The position numbers and the translations under genes were made by a program. This document shows, piece by piece, positions 1 through 10,690 of a DNA stretch of 64,000 bases. The notes under the pieces were generated by a model that did not search any database, had not been told where the DNA came from, and saw nothing but the letters and a program-made list of their open reading frames with translations. This DNA comes from Delphinapterus leucas. Its lineage: Eukaryota > Chordata > Mammalia > Artiodactyla > Monodontidae. Where the stretch lies: positions 8,901,996 through 8,965,995 of the forward strand of contig NW_022098001.1 in assembly GCF_002288925.2 (NCBI RefSeq). Direction: 5' to 3'. Numbering within the stretch: the stretch's first letter is position 1; every line of letters starts with the position of its first letter.

Positions 1-240
1 AGTCACTCCCTGTAAAGTGGAAAATATTTCCAAATATTTTTATTTTTCTCACACTTAAAAAAGTTTACTTTGTGTGAAATGATTGCAAAGAATTAATCAG
101 AATATATGTGGTAGGCTGATGCTTCCTGTAAAGTAAAAAACATTTCCAGATATGTTTTTATCTGTTTTTCCGCAGTTTAAAAAGTTTACTTTTAATGAAA
201 TAATTCTGAGTTAATTCGGAGTGTGTGAGCTAGTCTGATG
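1..240. repeat. Diverged tandem duplication, unit about 118 bp
   Basis: Two adjacent units align along their length. Both contain 'cctgtaaagt', then 'atttcca', then 'aaaaagtttactt' and 'gaaat', and both end in 'tctgatg' or 'gctgatg'. The first unit ends near 122 and the second near 240. After 240 the text 'tttcccttta' looks like the start of a third, lost unit. The array may extend leftward beyond the window. The units differ at many positions, so the duplication is old. No known repeat family was recognised. Confidence 0.6.
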
Positions 241-329
241 TTTCCCTTTATATAACCTTTGATGAAAAGATTTGCTAAACTAATTCATTATGTAAAAAGA
301 ATCTTACAAAAACAAACTTAGGGACTTAG

Positions 330-465
330 TTTTTTCACCCATAAAATGAGGATAATGATAGTACTTACCATATAGGTTTTTTTCATGAGGACTAAATTAG
401 TTATTACAGGAAAAACCCTTAAACAGTACCTGGAGTAATAATAACTTAATAAATGTTAAACATGT
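330..465 (+). mobile_element. MIR SINE fragment
   Basis: The stretch follows the MIR core and 3' order: a 'cataaaatgaggataatgatagta' type segment (split here by small changes), then 'aggactaaattag', then 'acagtacctgg' and 'taataaatgtt'. MIR is an ancient mammalian tRNA-derived SINE. This is a decayed copy with no visible target-site duplication. Confidence 0.6.
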
Positions 466-469
466 TGCT

Positions 470-2900
470 AAGCAGTTGTTTGCAGAACAATAGCAAACAT
501 CCAAATAAATCATTTTTCCTTTTTAATTATAAATAATAAACATAACAATAAATATTTATAAACATAAATAAATTCTTTGTTCCCTAAGAGCACCACCTAA
601 GTAATACCCGATTAGCTACTTTTAATTATTATATGAACTTAAACACAATGAACTGGCCTTTCTTAAAGTAGCATCTGTAATTCACACATTTGAAATTAAC
701 CTCCCCTCTAGTGCATTAAAACATTTTTAATTATGAAGTAATTGATAGCTTGGCATTGAAGAAATCACAAGATTAAAAATTTTACCAGATTCGACTTGGA
801 AATACCATAAAACGTGTGTTCTCCACAGATTTAAATATAAAGTAAAAATGTTTCTGTGGTGGGTCCAGATTTATCTAAAAATTACTCTTTTTGAACTTCT
901 GTTAATTATTTTTGAACCTTGGAAGTAAAATTCAGAAGGTTCTACTTATAAACTTCCTCCTTTAAATGTTCTTCATGGTACTGCGATAGCCTGAAAGGAT
1001 AGTATTCTAAATTCTTCTTTTGTTTACTTACTACCATGCTTTCAGAAGGGGGGCTACCCTTTTCCTTTTTTTAAGAACTCAAATATTTACATATTTTTTG
1101 CCTTTGTTTTGGTAGATACCTCAAAGGTTGAAATTTGGAATCCTACCCGTAAGAAACTTTGTGAATCTCAGACCCAAGACAATCTTCAAAAAAGCAGATA
1201 AATAAGGATCCTAAATCCAACTTTGGTTCAGATGAACTGTAAACCAGGATCTTGGAAGTTTTATAGTGAGCAAAACGAGCGTTGCATCAAGATTGCTATC
1301 ACAGTGAAACCATTTGCCAATAAAAAAATGAAATTGGTTCCCCAGCCTTACATTATAGTCAGATCCATCTGTGTCACATCTTTTAAATACATTGCCTGAA
1401 AACCCATTGTGATAGTCAAATTTTGATCAAAAATATTATTTTAAAATTCTCTTAGACGATCTACATTTTGATTGGCTTAAAATGTCAGTGAATTTGAATT
1501 TGTGTAATAATTAGAAAAGTAAAGGGAAATTTCTTTTTTAGTGTGCTAAGGAATTCAGTAAGAAAATTATGGTACATGCATACAATATAACATGACCATT
1601 AAAAATTGTAATAGAAGACTGGTAACATGGAAGCATGTTCACAGTATAATTTTAAAAGTTTAACATTAGTTTGTATATTATGAATTTTAAAAATATATAG
1701 AGAAAAAAGCTGTGAGACCATAGCACCAAAATATTAATGATAGTTATTTCTAGTTGGTAGGATTATGAGTAACTTATTTTCTTCTCTTTGTTCATATTTA
1801 TTTTTAGAATTTTACAATGAACTGTAGAACTAGTCATAAAAAAAATGTTACTTTAAAATCCTGTTACAATGAACTTAATTGAGTGTACATTCAGCAAAGA
1901 ATTATTGGATTCTCTCACGTCTAGATTTCAAGAAATAACATGTCAGGCACTGTGTAATCTGCCAGGGTGCACAGACAGGTCAGACCCATTTTTTATCTTC
2001 TAGAGGAAGACTGTCAGGAATTTTAGAAAACGGTTCTGAACAAGTAACAAAGCTTTGTATGAACTGTTATCTCCTGGTTATCTTCATAACTGTATAGAAG
2101 CTGCATGGCATATTGCAAATATTATAGACTAAATTTGAAGTCCACTCTGCCACGTACAGTAATATGGCCTTAGACACATTAAGGGCATATTAAGGCCACT
2201 TTTCTGAGCCTTGCAAATTGTTAAGACCACTCTATTAGAGAAGTATAGCTGCTGAAGATAAACAGACTGAAGAAATATATTATCGATATTTTGGGAAGGG
2301 GTTTAAATTATTGTTAAAATGTTTACTTGCTCACAGCTAAATTTCTTTTAGGTTGAGCTTTTTTTTTTACCCTTTCTTAATATCTGTGGAATCTGTGCAG
2401 TGCTTAGGTTTTAAGAACAGTAATTCTAAAGTGCAAGCAGTTAGGATTTAATGAATTCATTGGATGTTCTTGTTTTATGGTTCTTTGAGGTTATTTTATA
2501 TTTTAAAAACAACTGTATCCTTTTAAAAGGGTAAGAATAACTAAGTGAGGTATAGTGAATCCAGATTTGGGGGTTCCATTTACTGTATGTCATTCTCAGA
2601 TTTAGTACTTTGACATTAGAAAATGCAGGCATTGAGATCTGATAGCACATCTCTTCAGGTGTGCCATTTTTCCCTTGAATTTTGTTGAAGTGTCTGGTGC
2701 TTTGATCTCTGACCAAAGTTGCTATATAGGCATAAGGCTGTCAGTCCATTTGAACCATTTGTAGCACTTAGTCTTGCCTTTCCCAGTGACCTTTCAAAAT
2801 GAAAAATAAATCAATACATTCTGTATGGTTGGTGATATTTGGTATGGAAGACCAATTTAAAGTTATGTTATAATAAGTATATGTTAAAATAGAACACGTT
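470..2900. other. AT-rich non-coding sequence, probable 5' intronic part of ANKRD46
   Basis: No long reading frame, CpG island or clear young repeat is seen. The exception is a short exon-like segment at 1116-1201, described separately. Assignment to an intron of ANKRD46 is inference: the first coding exon lies 12 kb to the right on the same strand, and no other gene intervenes. Confidence 0.5.
1116..1201 (+). other. Exon-like segment after a good splice acceptor
   Basis: A pyrimidine-rich tract (1096-1112) ends in 'ggtag' at 1115, a plausible 3' splice site. If one G is supplied from an upstream exon, the frame is open for 28 codons. It reads from DTSKVEIWNP to NLQKSR and stops at TAA 1199-1201. 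The peptide is hydrophilic and was not recognised. There is no obvious poly(A) signal close behind. It could be a terminal exon of an upstream gene, a decayed gene remnant, or chance. Confidence 0.2.
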
Positions 2901-3044
2901 TTCTCCATTAGTTCTTTTTTTTTCCATTTTTTTTAACATCTTTATTGGAGTATAATTGCTTTACAATGGTGTGTTAGTTTCTGCTTTATAACAAAGTGAA
3001 TCAGTTATACATATACATATGTTCCCATATCTCTTCCCTCTTGC

Positions 3045-3080
3045 ATCTCCCTCCCTCCCACCCTCCCTATCCCACCCCTC
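3045..3080 (-). other. G-run tract in the L1 3' UTR
   Basis: On the minus strand this stretch has several GGG runs separated by one to four bases, a pattern able to form a G-quadruplex. G-rich polypurine tracts are a known feature of mammalian L1 3' UTRs. The same tract recurs in the truncated L1 at 58449-58646. Confidence 0.6.
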
Positions 3081-3299
3081 TAGGTGATCACAAAGCACCT
3101 AGCTGATCTCCCTGTGCTATGCGGCTGCTTCCCACTAGCTATCCATTTTACTTTTGGTAGTGTATATATGTCCATGCCACTCTCTCGCTTTGTCACAGCT
3201 TACACTTCCCCCTCCCCATATCCTCAAGTCCATTCTCTAGTAGATCTGTGTCTTTATTCCTGTCTTGCCCCTAGGTTCTTCATGACCTTTTTTTTTTTC

Positions 3300-6200
3300 T
3301 TAAATTCCATATATATGTGTTAGCATATGGTATTTCTTTTTCTCTTTCTGACTTACGTCACTCTGTATGACAGATTCTAGGTCCATCCACCTCACTACAA
3401 ATAACTCAGTTTCGTTTCTTTTTATGGCTGAGTAATATTCCATTGTATATATGTGCCACATCTTCTTTATCCATTCATCTGTTGATGGACACTTAGGTTG
3501 CTTCCATGTCCTGGCTATTGTAAATACAGCTGCAGTGAACATTTTGGTACATGACTCTTTTTGAATTATGGTTTTCTCAGTGTATATGCCCAGTAGTGGG
3601 ATTGCTGGGTCGTATGGTAGTTCTATTTGTAGTTTTTTAAGGAACCTCCATACTGTTCTCCATAGTGGCTGTATCAATTTACATTCCCACCAACAGTGCA
3701 AGAGTGTTCCCTTTTCTCCACACCCTCTCCAGCATTTATGGTTTCTAGATTTTTTGATGATGGCCATTCTGACCGGTATGAGATGATATCTCATTGTAGT
3801 TTTGATTTGCATTTCTCTAATGATTAATGATGTTAGGCATCCTTTCATGTGTTTGTTGGCAATCTGTATATCTTCTTTGGAGAAATGTCTATTTAGGTCT
3901 TCTGCCCATTTTTGGATTGGGTTGTTCGTTTTTTTGATATTGAGCTGCATGAGCTGCTTGTAAATTTTGGAGATTAATCCTTTGTCAGTTGCTTCATTTG
4001 CAAATATGTTCTCCCATTCTGAGGGTTGTCTTTTGGTCTTGTTTATGGTTTCCTTTGCTGTGCAAAAGCTTTGAAGTTTCATTGGGTCCCATTTGTTTAT
4101 TTTTGTTTTTCTTTCCATTTCTCTAGGAGGTGGGTCAAAAAGGATCTTGCTGTGATTTATGTCATAGAGTGTTCTGCCTATGTTTTCCTCTTAAGAGTTT
4201 GATAGGGTCTGGCCTTACATTTAGGTCTTTAATCCATTTTGAGTTTATTTTTGTGTATGGTGTTAGGGAGTGTTCTAATTTTATCCTTTTACATGTACCT
4301 GTCCTGTTTTCCCAGCACCACTTATTGAAGAGGCTGTCTTTTCTCCACTGTATATTCTTGCCTCCTTTATCAAAGATAAGGTGACCATATGTGTGTGGGT
4401 TTATCTCTGGGCTTTCTATCCTGTTCCATTGATCTATATTTCTGTTTTTGCGCCAGTACCATACTGTCTTGATTACTGTAGCTTTGTAGTATAGTCTGAA
4501 GTCAGGGAGCCTGATTCCTCCAGCTCCATTTTTCGTTCTCAAGATTGCTTTGGCTATTCGGGGTCTTTTGTGTTTCCATACAAATTTTGAAATTTTTGTT
4601 CTAGTTCTGTGAAAAATGCCAGTGGTAGTTTGATAGGGATTGCATTAAATCTGTAGATTGCTTTGGGTAGTAGAGTCATTTTCACAATGTTGATTCTTCC
4701 AATCCAAGAACATGGTATATCTCTCCATCTATTTGTATCATCTTTAATTTCTTTTATCAGTGTCTTATAATTTTCTGCATACAGGTCTTTTGTCTCCTTA
4801 GGTAGGTTTACTCTTAGATATTGTATTCTTTTTGCTGCATTGGTAAATGGGAGGGTTTTCTTAATTTCACTTTCAGATTTTTCATCATTAGTGTATAGGA
4901 ATGCCAGAGATTTCTGTGCATTAATTTTGTATCCTGCCACTTTATCAAATTCATTGATTAGCTCTAGTAGTTTTCCAGTAGCATCTTTAGGATTCTCCAT
5001 GTATAGTATCATGTCATCTGCAAACAGTGACAGCTTTACTACTTCTTTTCCAATTTGGATTCCTTTTATTTATTTATATATTTTTTCCTTCTCTGATTGT
5101 TCAGGCTAAAACTTCCAAAACTATGTTGAATAATAGTGGTGAGAATGGGCAACCTTGCCTTGTTCCTGATCTTAGTGGAAATGGTTTCAGTTTTTCACCA
5201 TTGAGGATGATGTTGGCTGTGGGTTTGTCATACATGGCCTTTATTATGTTGAGGCAAGTTCCCTCTATGCCTACTTTCTGCAGGGTTTTTATCATAAGTT
5301 GGTGTTGAATTTTGTCGAAAGCTTTCTCTGCATCGATTGAGATGATCGTATGGTTTTTCTCCTTCAGTTTGTTAATATGGTGTATCACATTGATTGATTT
5401 GCGTATATTGAAGAATCCTTGCATTCCTGGAATAAACCCCACTTGATCATGGTGTATGATCCTTTTAATGTGCTGTTGGATTCTGTTTGCTAGTGTTTTG
5501 TTGAGGATTTTTGCATCTATGTTCATCAATGATATTGGCCTGTAGTTTTCTTTCTTTGTGACATCTTTGTCTGGTTTTGGTATCAGGGTGATGGTGGCCT
5601 CGTACAATGAGTTTGGGAGTGTTCCTCCCTCTGCTATATTTTGGAAGAGTTTGAGAAGGATAGGTGTTAGCTCTTCTCTAAATGTTTGATAGAATTCGCC
5701 TGTGAAGCCATCTGGTCCTGGGCTTTTGTTTGTTGGAAGATTTTTAATCACAGTTTCAGTTTCAGTGCTTGTGATTGGTCTGTTCATATTTTCTATTTCT
5801 TCCTGGTTCAGTCTCGGCATTTCTAAGAATGCCGAGTGGATTTCTAAGAATTTGTCCATTTCTTCCAGGTTGTCCATTTTATTGGCATAGAGTTGCTTGT
5901 AGTAATCTCTCATGATCCGTTGTATTTCTGCAGTGTCAGTTGTTACCTCTCCTTTTTCATTTCTAATTCTATTGATTTTAGTCTTCTCCCTTTTTTTCTT
6001 GATGAGTCTGGCTAATGGTTTATCAATTTTGTTTATTTTCTCAAAGAACCAGCTTTTAGTTTTATTGATCTTTGCCATCGTTTCCTTCATTTCTTTTTCA
6101 TTTATTTCTGATCTGATCTTTATGATTTCTTTCCTTCTGCTAACTTTGGGTTTTTTTTGTTCTTTCTCTGATTGCTTTAGGTGCAAGGTTAGGTTGTTTA

Positions 6201-7137
6201 TAGGAGATGTTTCCTGTTTCTTAAGGTAGGATTGTATTGCTATAAACTTCCCTCTTAGAACTGCTTTTGCTGCATCCCATAGGTGTTGAGTCGTCGTGTC
6301 TCCATTGTCATTTGTTTCTAGGTATTTTTTGATTTCCTCTTTGATTTCTTCAGTGATCTCTTGGTTATTAAGTAGTGTATTGTTTAGCCTCCATGTGTTT
6401 CTATTTTTTACAGATCTTTTCCTGTAATTGATATCTAGTCTCATAGCATTGTGGTCGGAAAAGATACTTGATGCGATTTCAATTTCCTTAAATTTACCAA
6501 GGCTTGATTTGTGACCCAAGATGTGATCTATCCTGGAGAATGTTCCATGAGCACTTGAGAAGAATGTGTGTTCTGTTGTTTTTGGATGGAATGTCCTATA
6601 AATATCAATTAAGTCTATCTTGTTTAATGTATCATTTAAAGCTTGTGTTTCCTTATTTATTTTCATTTTGGATGATTTGTCCATGGGTGAAAGTGGGGTG
6701 TTAAAGTCCCCTACTATGATTGTGTTACTGTCGTTTTCCCCTTATCTGGCTGTTAGTATTTGCCTTATGTATTGAGGTGCTCCTATGTTGGGTGCATAAA
6801 TATTTACAATTGTTATATCTTCTTCTTGGATCGATCCCTTGATCATTATGTAGTGTCCTTCTTTGTCTCTTGTAATAGTCTTTATTTTAAAGTCTATTTT
6901 GTCTGATATGCGATTTGCTACTCCAGTTTTCTTTTGATTTCCATTTGCATGGAATATCTTTTTCCATCCCCTCACTTTCAGTCTATATGTGTCCCTAGGT
7001 CTGAAGTGGGTCTCTTGTAGACAGCATATATACGGGTCTTGTTTTTGTATCCATTCAGCGAGTCTGTGTCTTTTGGCGGGAGCATTTGATCCATTTACAT
7101 TTAAGGTACCTATCGATATGTATGTTCCTATTCCCAT
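3300..7137 (-). pseudogene. L1 ORF2 (endonuclease and reverse transcriptase), broken
   Basis: ORF2p nicks target DNA and copies L1 RNA into it. The start MGIGTYISIGTLNVNG lies at 7137 and opens the apurinic-type endonuclease; the endonuclease catalytic region [13 protein letters not shown] also follows. The reverse transcriptase has [21 protein letters not shown], the SIDAEKAFD block and, at 5013-5024, the catalytic FADD box. The C-terminal cysteine-rich segment includes [18 protein letters not shown]. The region spans about 1279 codons, the usual size. It carries an in-frame TAA at 6742-6744, a stop at 5101 inside the reverse transcriptase, and frame changes between 5101-5012, 4554-4542 and 4162-4118. 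The pieces still closely resemble intact L1 proteins, so decay is recent to moderate. Confidence 0.92.
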
Positions 7138-7195
7138 TTCCTTAATTGTTTTGGGTTTGTTAATGTAGGTCTTTTCCTTCTCCTGTGTTTCCTGC

Positions 7196-8084
7196 CTAGA
7201 GAAGTTCCTTTAGCATTTGTTGTAAAGCTGGTTTGGTGGTGCTGAACTCTCTCAGCTTTTGCTTGTCTGTAAAGGTTTTAATTTCTCCATCAAATCTGAA
7301 TGAGATCCTAGCTGGGTAGAGTAATCTTGGTTGTAGGTTTTTCTCCTTCATCACTTTAAATATATCCTGCCACTCCTGTCCTGCAGAGTTTCTGCTGAAA
7401 GATCAGCTGTTAACCTTATGGGGATTCCCTTGTGTGTTATTTGTTGGTTTTCCCTTGCTGCTTTTAATATGTTTTCTTTGTATTTAATTTTTGATAGTTT
7501 GATTAATATGTGTCTTGGCGTGTTTCTCCTTGGATTTATCCTGTATGGGACTCTCTGTGCTTCCTGAACTTGATTAACTATTTCCTTTCCCATGTTAGGG
7601 AAGTTTTCAACTTCCCTAATCTCTTCAAATATTTTCTCAGTCCCTTTCTTTTTCTCTTCTTCTTCTGGAACCCCTGTAATTCGAATGTTGGTGTGCTTAA
7701 TGTTGTCCCACAGGTCTCTGAGACTCTCCTCAGTTCTTTTCATTCTTTTTTCTTTAGTCTGCTCTGCAGTAGTTATTTCCACTATTTTATCTTCCAGGTC
7801 ACTTATCTGTTCTTTTGCCTCAGTTATTCTGCTATTGATCCCTTCTAGAGAATTTTTAATTTCATTTATTGTGTTGTTCATCACTGTTTGCTCTTTAGTT
7901 CTTCTAGGTCCTTGTTAAATGTTTCTTGTATTTTGTCTATTCTATTTCCAAGATTTTGGATCATCTTTACTATCATTATTCTGAATTCTTTTTCAGATAG
8001 ACTGCCTATTTCCTCTTCATTTATTAGGTCTGGTGGGTTTTTGCCTTGCTCCTTTATCTGCTGTGTGTTTCTCTGTCTTCTCAT
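7196..8084 (-). pseudogene. L1 ORF1 (RNA-binding chaperone protein), broken
   Basis: ORF1p is the L1 nucleic-acid chaperone that coats the L1 RNA as trimers. The start MRRQRNTQQIKEQG lies at 8084. A heptad-like coiled coil follows (IVKMIQNLGNRIDKIQETF, then INSRITEAKEQISDLEDKI). The RRM-type segment includes NIRITGVPEEE. The C-terminal domain includes RHILIKLSKIKYKENILKAARE. The frame is broken twice. The first break is near 7881-7884, where the N-terminal piece stops after ELKSKQ and the rest continues in another frame. The second is near 7365-7380, after LSAETLQ. The last part resumes in a third frame to a TAG at 7196-7198. Overall length is about 296 codons. Confidence 0.85.
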
Positions 8085-8849
8085 TTTGCTTAACTTACTG
8101 TGTTTGGGGTCTCCTTTTCGCAGGCTGCAGGGTCGCAGTTCCCATTGTTTTTGGTGTCTGTCCCCAGTGGCTAAGGTTGGTTCAGTGGGTTGTGTAGGCT
8201 TCCTGGTGGAGGGGACTAGTGCCTGTGTTCTGGTGGATGAGTCTGGATCTTGTCTTTCTGGTGGGCACGTCCACGCCTGGTGGTGTGTTTTGGGGTGTCT
8301 GTGGCCTTATTATGATTTTAGGCAGCCTCTCTGCTTATGGATAGGGCTGTGTTCCTGTCTTGCTAGTTGTTTGGCATAGGGTGTCCAGCACTGTAGCTTG
8401 CTGGTCGTTGAGCAAAGCTGGGTTTTGGCGTTGAGATGGAGATCTCTGGGAGATTTTCGCTGTTTGATATTACGTGGAGCTGGGAGGCCTCTTGTGGACC
8501 AGTGTCCTGAAGTTGGCTCTCCCAGCTCAGAGGCACAGCACTGACTCCTGGCTGGAGCACCAAGAGCCTTTCGTCCACACGGCTGGCACAAGGTGGCCAT
8601 CCATGGTTTCATGTCAGCATCATCTCAGGCACAAACCTCCTTGTTTTTCCATTTTGTCTTTAAGTTACTTGTTGAAACAACTGGCCTGCGGTCCCCAGGA
8701 CTGTTGCGGCTTCGGCCGCCGGGGCCCCTCCGGAGCCGGCATCCTCAGTGAGGCCTCCCTCCCCTTGGGCTCCGGGGCAGTTCCGTGACGGCGGAGGGAA
8801 GAGACCCCAAGCCGGGAGTTCCAGCTCTGCAGAAACGCGGGCTCCGTTC
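8085..8849 (-). promoter_or_regulatory. L1 5' UTR, internal promoter region
   Basis: This segment lies between the 5' target-site duplication and the ORF1 start. Its outer 160 bp (about 8690-8849) is rich in G, C and CpG, unlike the AT-rich surroundings. L1 5' UTRs normally hold an RNA polymerase II promoter driving the element, and often an antisense promoter. Here an antisense promoter would point along the + strand toward the ANKRD46 coding exons. Activity cannot be judged from sequence. Confidence 0.6.
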
Positions 8850-8864
8850 TCTCCATTAGTTCTT

Positions 8865-9952
8865 AATACTTATCTTGAAGTTCTGTAGATTGACCTAAGA
8901 TTAACATAAAATAAAATATAAAGGAAAGAGAGGATTAACTAGAACTTTCTTATCAAGTTGGAGACTCACAAGCTTTCACTAAAACCTCCTTATTGTTATG
9001 TGGGTTGAGACAAGTGCTGTTTGGCGTTAGGAGCTCTTGTTACTGAGATCTGGGTGACTGCCTTGTCCCAAAGGATGAGTGCCTCCAGCCTCATGAAGTT
9101 TCCTGGGCAGTGCCACAGAGCATGGAGTTGGAGTTTTAAATAGTAAGCTGTGCCAGCCCTCTAAGATCTGACCCCCAAAGTCCTGCTTTTAACAATCCCA
9201 GGGAGTTAGCCTCTGAGCCAGTCATTGGACACTGTCCCTTAGGAATCAGAACCAGGCCATGGTGAACAACCAGAGGACTTTCTGGGGCTTGACTATTCCC
9301 ATTATTGGCTGTTCTTGTGGTTTTTCTTCTGCCAGGAGGAACCAGTTCTCTTTTTCTTTCCTGGAGGTCTTTACTCCCCACTAGAGGCTACCCAGTTGTT
9401 AGAAACTGCTGTGTTACCATAGGATCAGTGCTCTATGCAAGCTAGAGCACAGTTGAGGACTGTACCCAGCCCCAGGAGAGTAATAACTGTTATTTTTTGG
9501 GTGCTTAAGTCATACAGCTAGTAAGTAGCTGAATTGGGATTCTGACCCAGGCATTCCAGCTCCAGATACATTCTGGGTGGAGTAACCAAGCTCTTTGAAC
9601 ATCTGACAGTAGAGAAACTGCCTCTCTAGAGTGCTGTTCACTCCTGAAAGTAGCGCCTCTCAGGACAGTCAGACTGTATCACGCCTCTCTCCCTTCTGCT
9701 TTCCCCACCTCTAAAGCAGCCTCCAGTATGCCCATATCCGTTCACAAGGTGACAGGCTCAGCCTTCTGTGAATCTTGAAAGATATCGCACATTAGTGCCT
9801 CTAACTCTGCTTGTGGAATGGTTCTTATGACACGTTCCCTTTGGTAAATACCAGGACTTCTACCTGAGCCCTTCCAAATGGTAGGTCCTACAAACTCTTC
9901 CATAAATAATCTCTTACTCTCCTAGCACCCAGAGAAATGACTTCAAAGAAGA
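8865..9952. other. Non-coding unique sequence with a MIR-like fragment
   Basis: No coding exon with consensus splice sites was recognised. A short piece at about 9485-9560 ('catacagctagtaagtagc', then 'ctgacccaggc') resembles the minus orientation of MIR. The rest shows nothing I can name. Confidence 0.4.
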
Positions 9953-10021
9953 CCTTTCTTTCTTCTTTCCTTCCTTCCTTCTTTCCTTCCTTCCTTCCTT
10001 CCTTCCTTCCTTCCTTCCTTC
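9953..10021 (+). repeat. (CTTT)n/(CCTT)n microsatellite
   Basis: A pure pyrimidine tract starts with CTTT-type units and becomes a run of about ten CCTT units. It is a simple tetranucleotide repeat, likely variable in length. It borders the start of an old L1 fragment. Confidence 0.9.
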
Positions 10022-10059
10022 ATGGAGAAGATGAGCACATTTAGACTCAACAATCTTTT

Positions 10060-10690
10060 CATCAAAATCTTTAGGCCTCTCTATGACCCAGACATTGCAC
10101 TCCTGGCCATTTATCCCAGAGAAATGAAGACTTAATATAAAAATATGTACCTGAATGTTTTTAGAAGCCTTAACATAATGCCCCCAAACTGGAGGTAATC
10201 AGATGTCCTTCAGTAGGTAGACAGTTAAACTGTGGTACATCCATACCTTGGAATACTACTCAGCAGCAGAAAAGAAACAAACTGTTGATACAGATAACAG
10301 CCCAGGTAAATCCCCGGAGAACTATGTTGAGTGAAAAAAAATCCTCAAAGGTTACATACTGTATGGCTCTATTTATGTAACACTCTAGAAATGACAGAAT
10401 TATAGTAATGGAAGACAGTAGTGGTTTCCAGGGGATAAGGAGAGGTAGGGGCAGGAGGGGAGTAGGTGTGGCTGTAAGAGGGCAAAGATCCTGGTGGGGC
10501 TGGAAATATTCTGTATCCTGACAGTATCAATGTCAATATCCTGGTTGTGATATGGTACTACTGTTGTTTTACTCTGTGTTACCATCAGGGGAAACTGGGT
10601 GAAAGGTACACAGGATCTCTCTGTATTGTTTCTTACAACTGAATTTGAATGTACAGTTATCTCAAAATAAAAGGTTTAATTTAAAAAATC
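10060..10690 (+). mobile_element. Old L1 3' end fragment
   Basis: The decayed reading resembles the end of L1 ORF2 and its 3' UTR. It has 'gacccagacattgcactcc', then 'ctgtggtacatcc', then 'ggaatactactcagcagc'. Later come 'gtatcctgacagtatcaatg' and 'ggttgtgatatggtactac', as in old mammalian L1 3' UTRs, and it ends in 'aaaataaaagg'. It is 5'-truncated, has no reading frame, and is much more diverged than the L1 at 2917-8849. Confidence 0.75.

Larger units (their letters stand above)
2917..8849 (-). mobile_element. Near full-length L1 retrotransposon (LINE-1)
   Basis: The element runs right to left: GC-rich 5' UTR (8849-8085), ORF1 (8084-7196), a spacer of about 58 bp, ORF2 (7137-3300), 3' UTR and poly(A), seen here as T-runs at 2915-2935. 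A perfect 15-bp target-site duplication 'tctccattagttctt' flanks it at 2902-2916 and 8850-8864. Read in element orientation the target is TT/AAGAA, which fits the L1 endonuclease preference. Total length is about 5.9 kb, close to a complete element, though loss of the extreme 5' end cannot be excluded. Both ORFs carry frameshifts or stops, so it is not autonomous. It lies antisense to ANKRD46. Confidence 0.95.

Noticed and set aside
9953..10021. Possible CRISPR-like or other regular array
   Set aside because: It is a plain tetranucleotide microsatellite without spacers.
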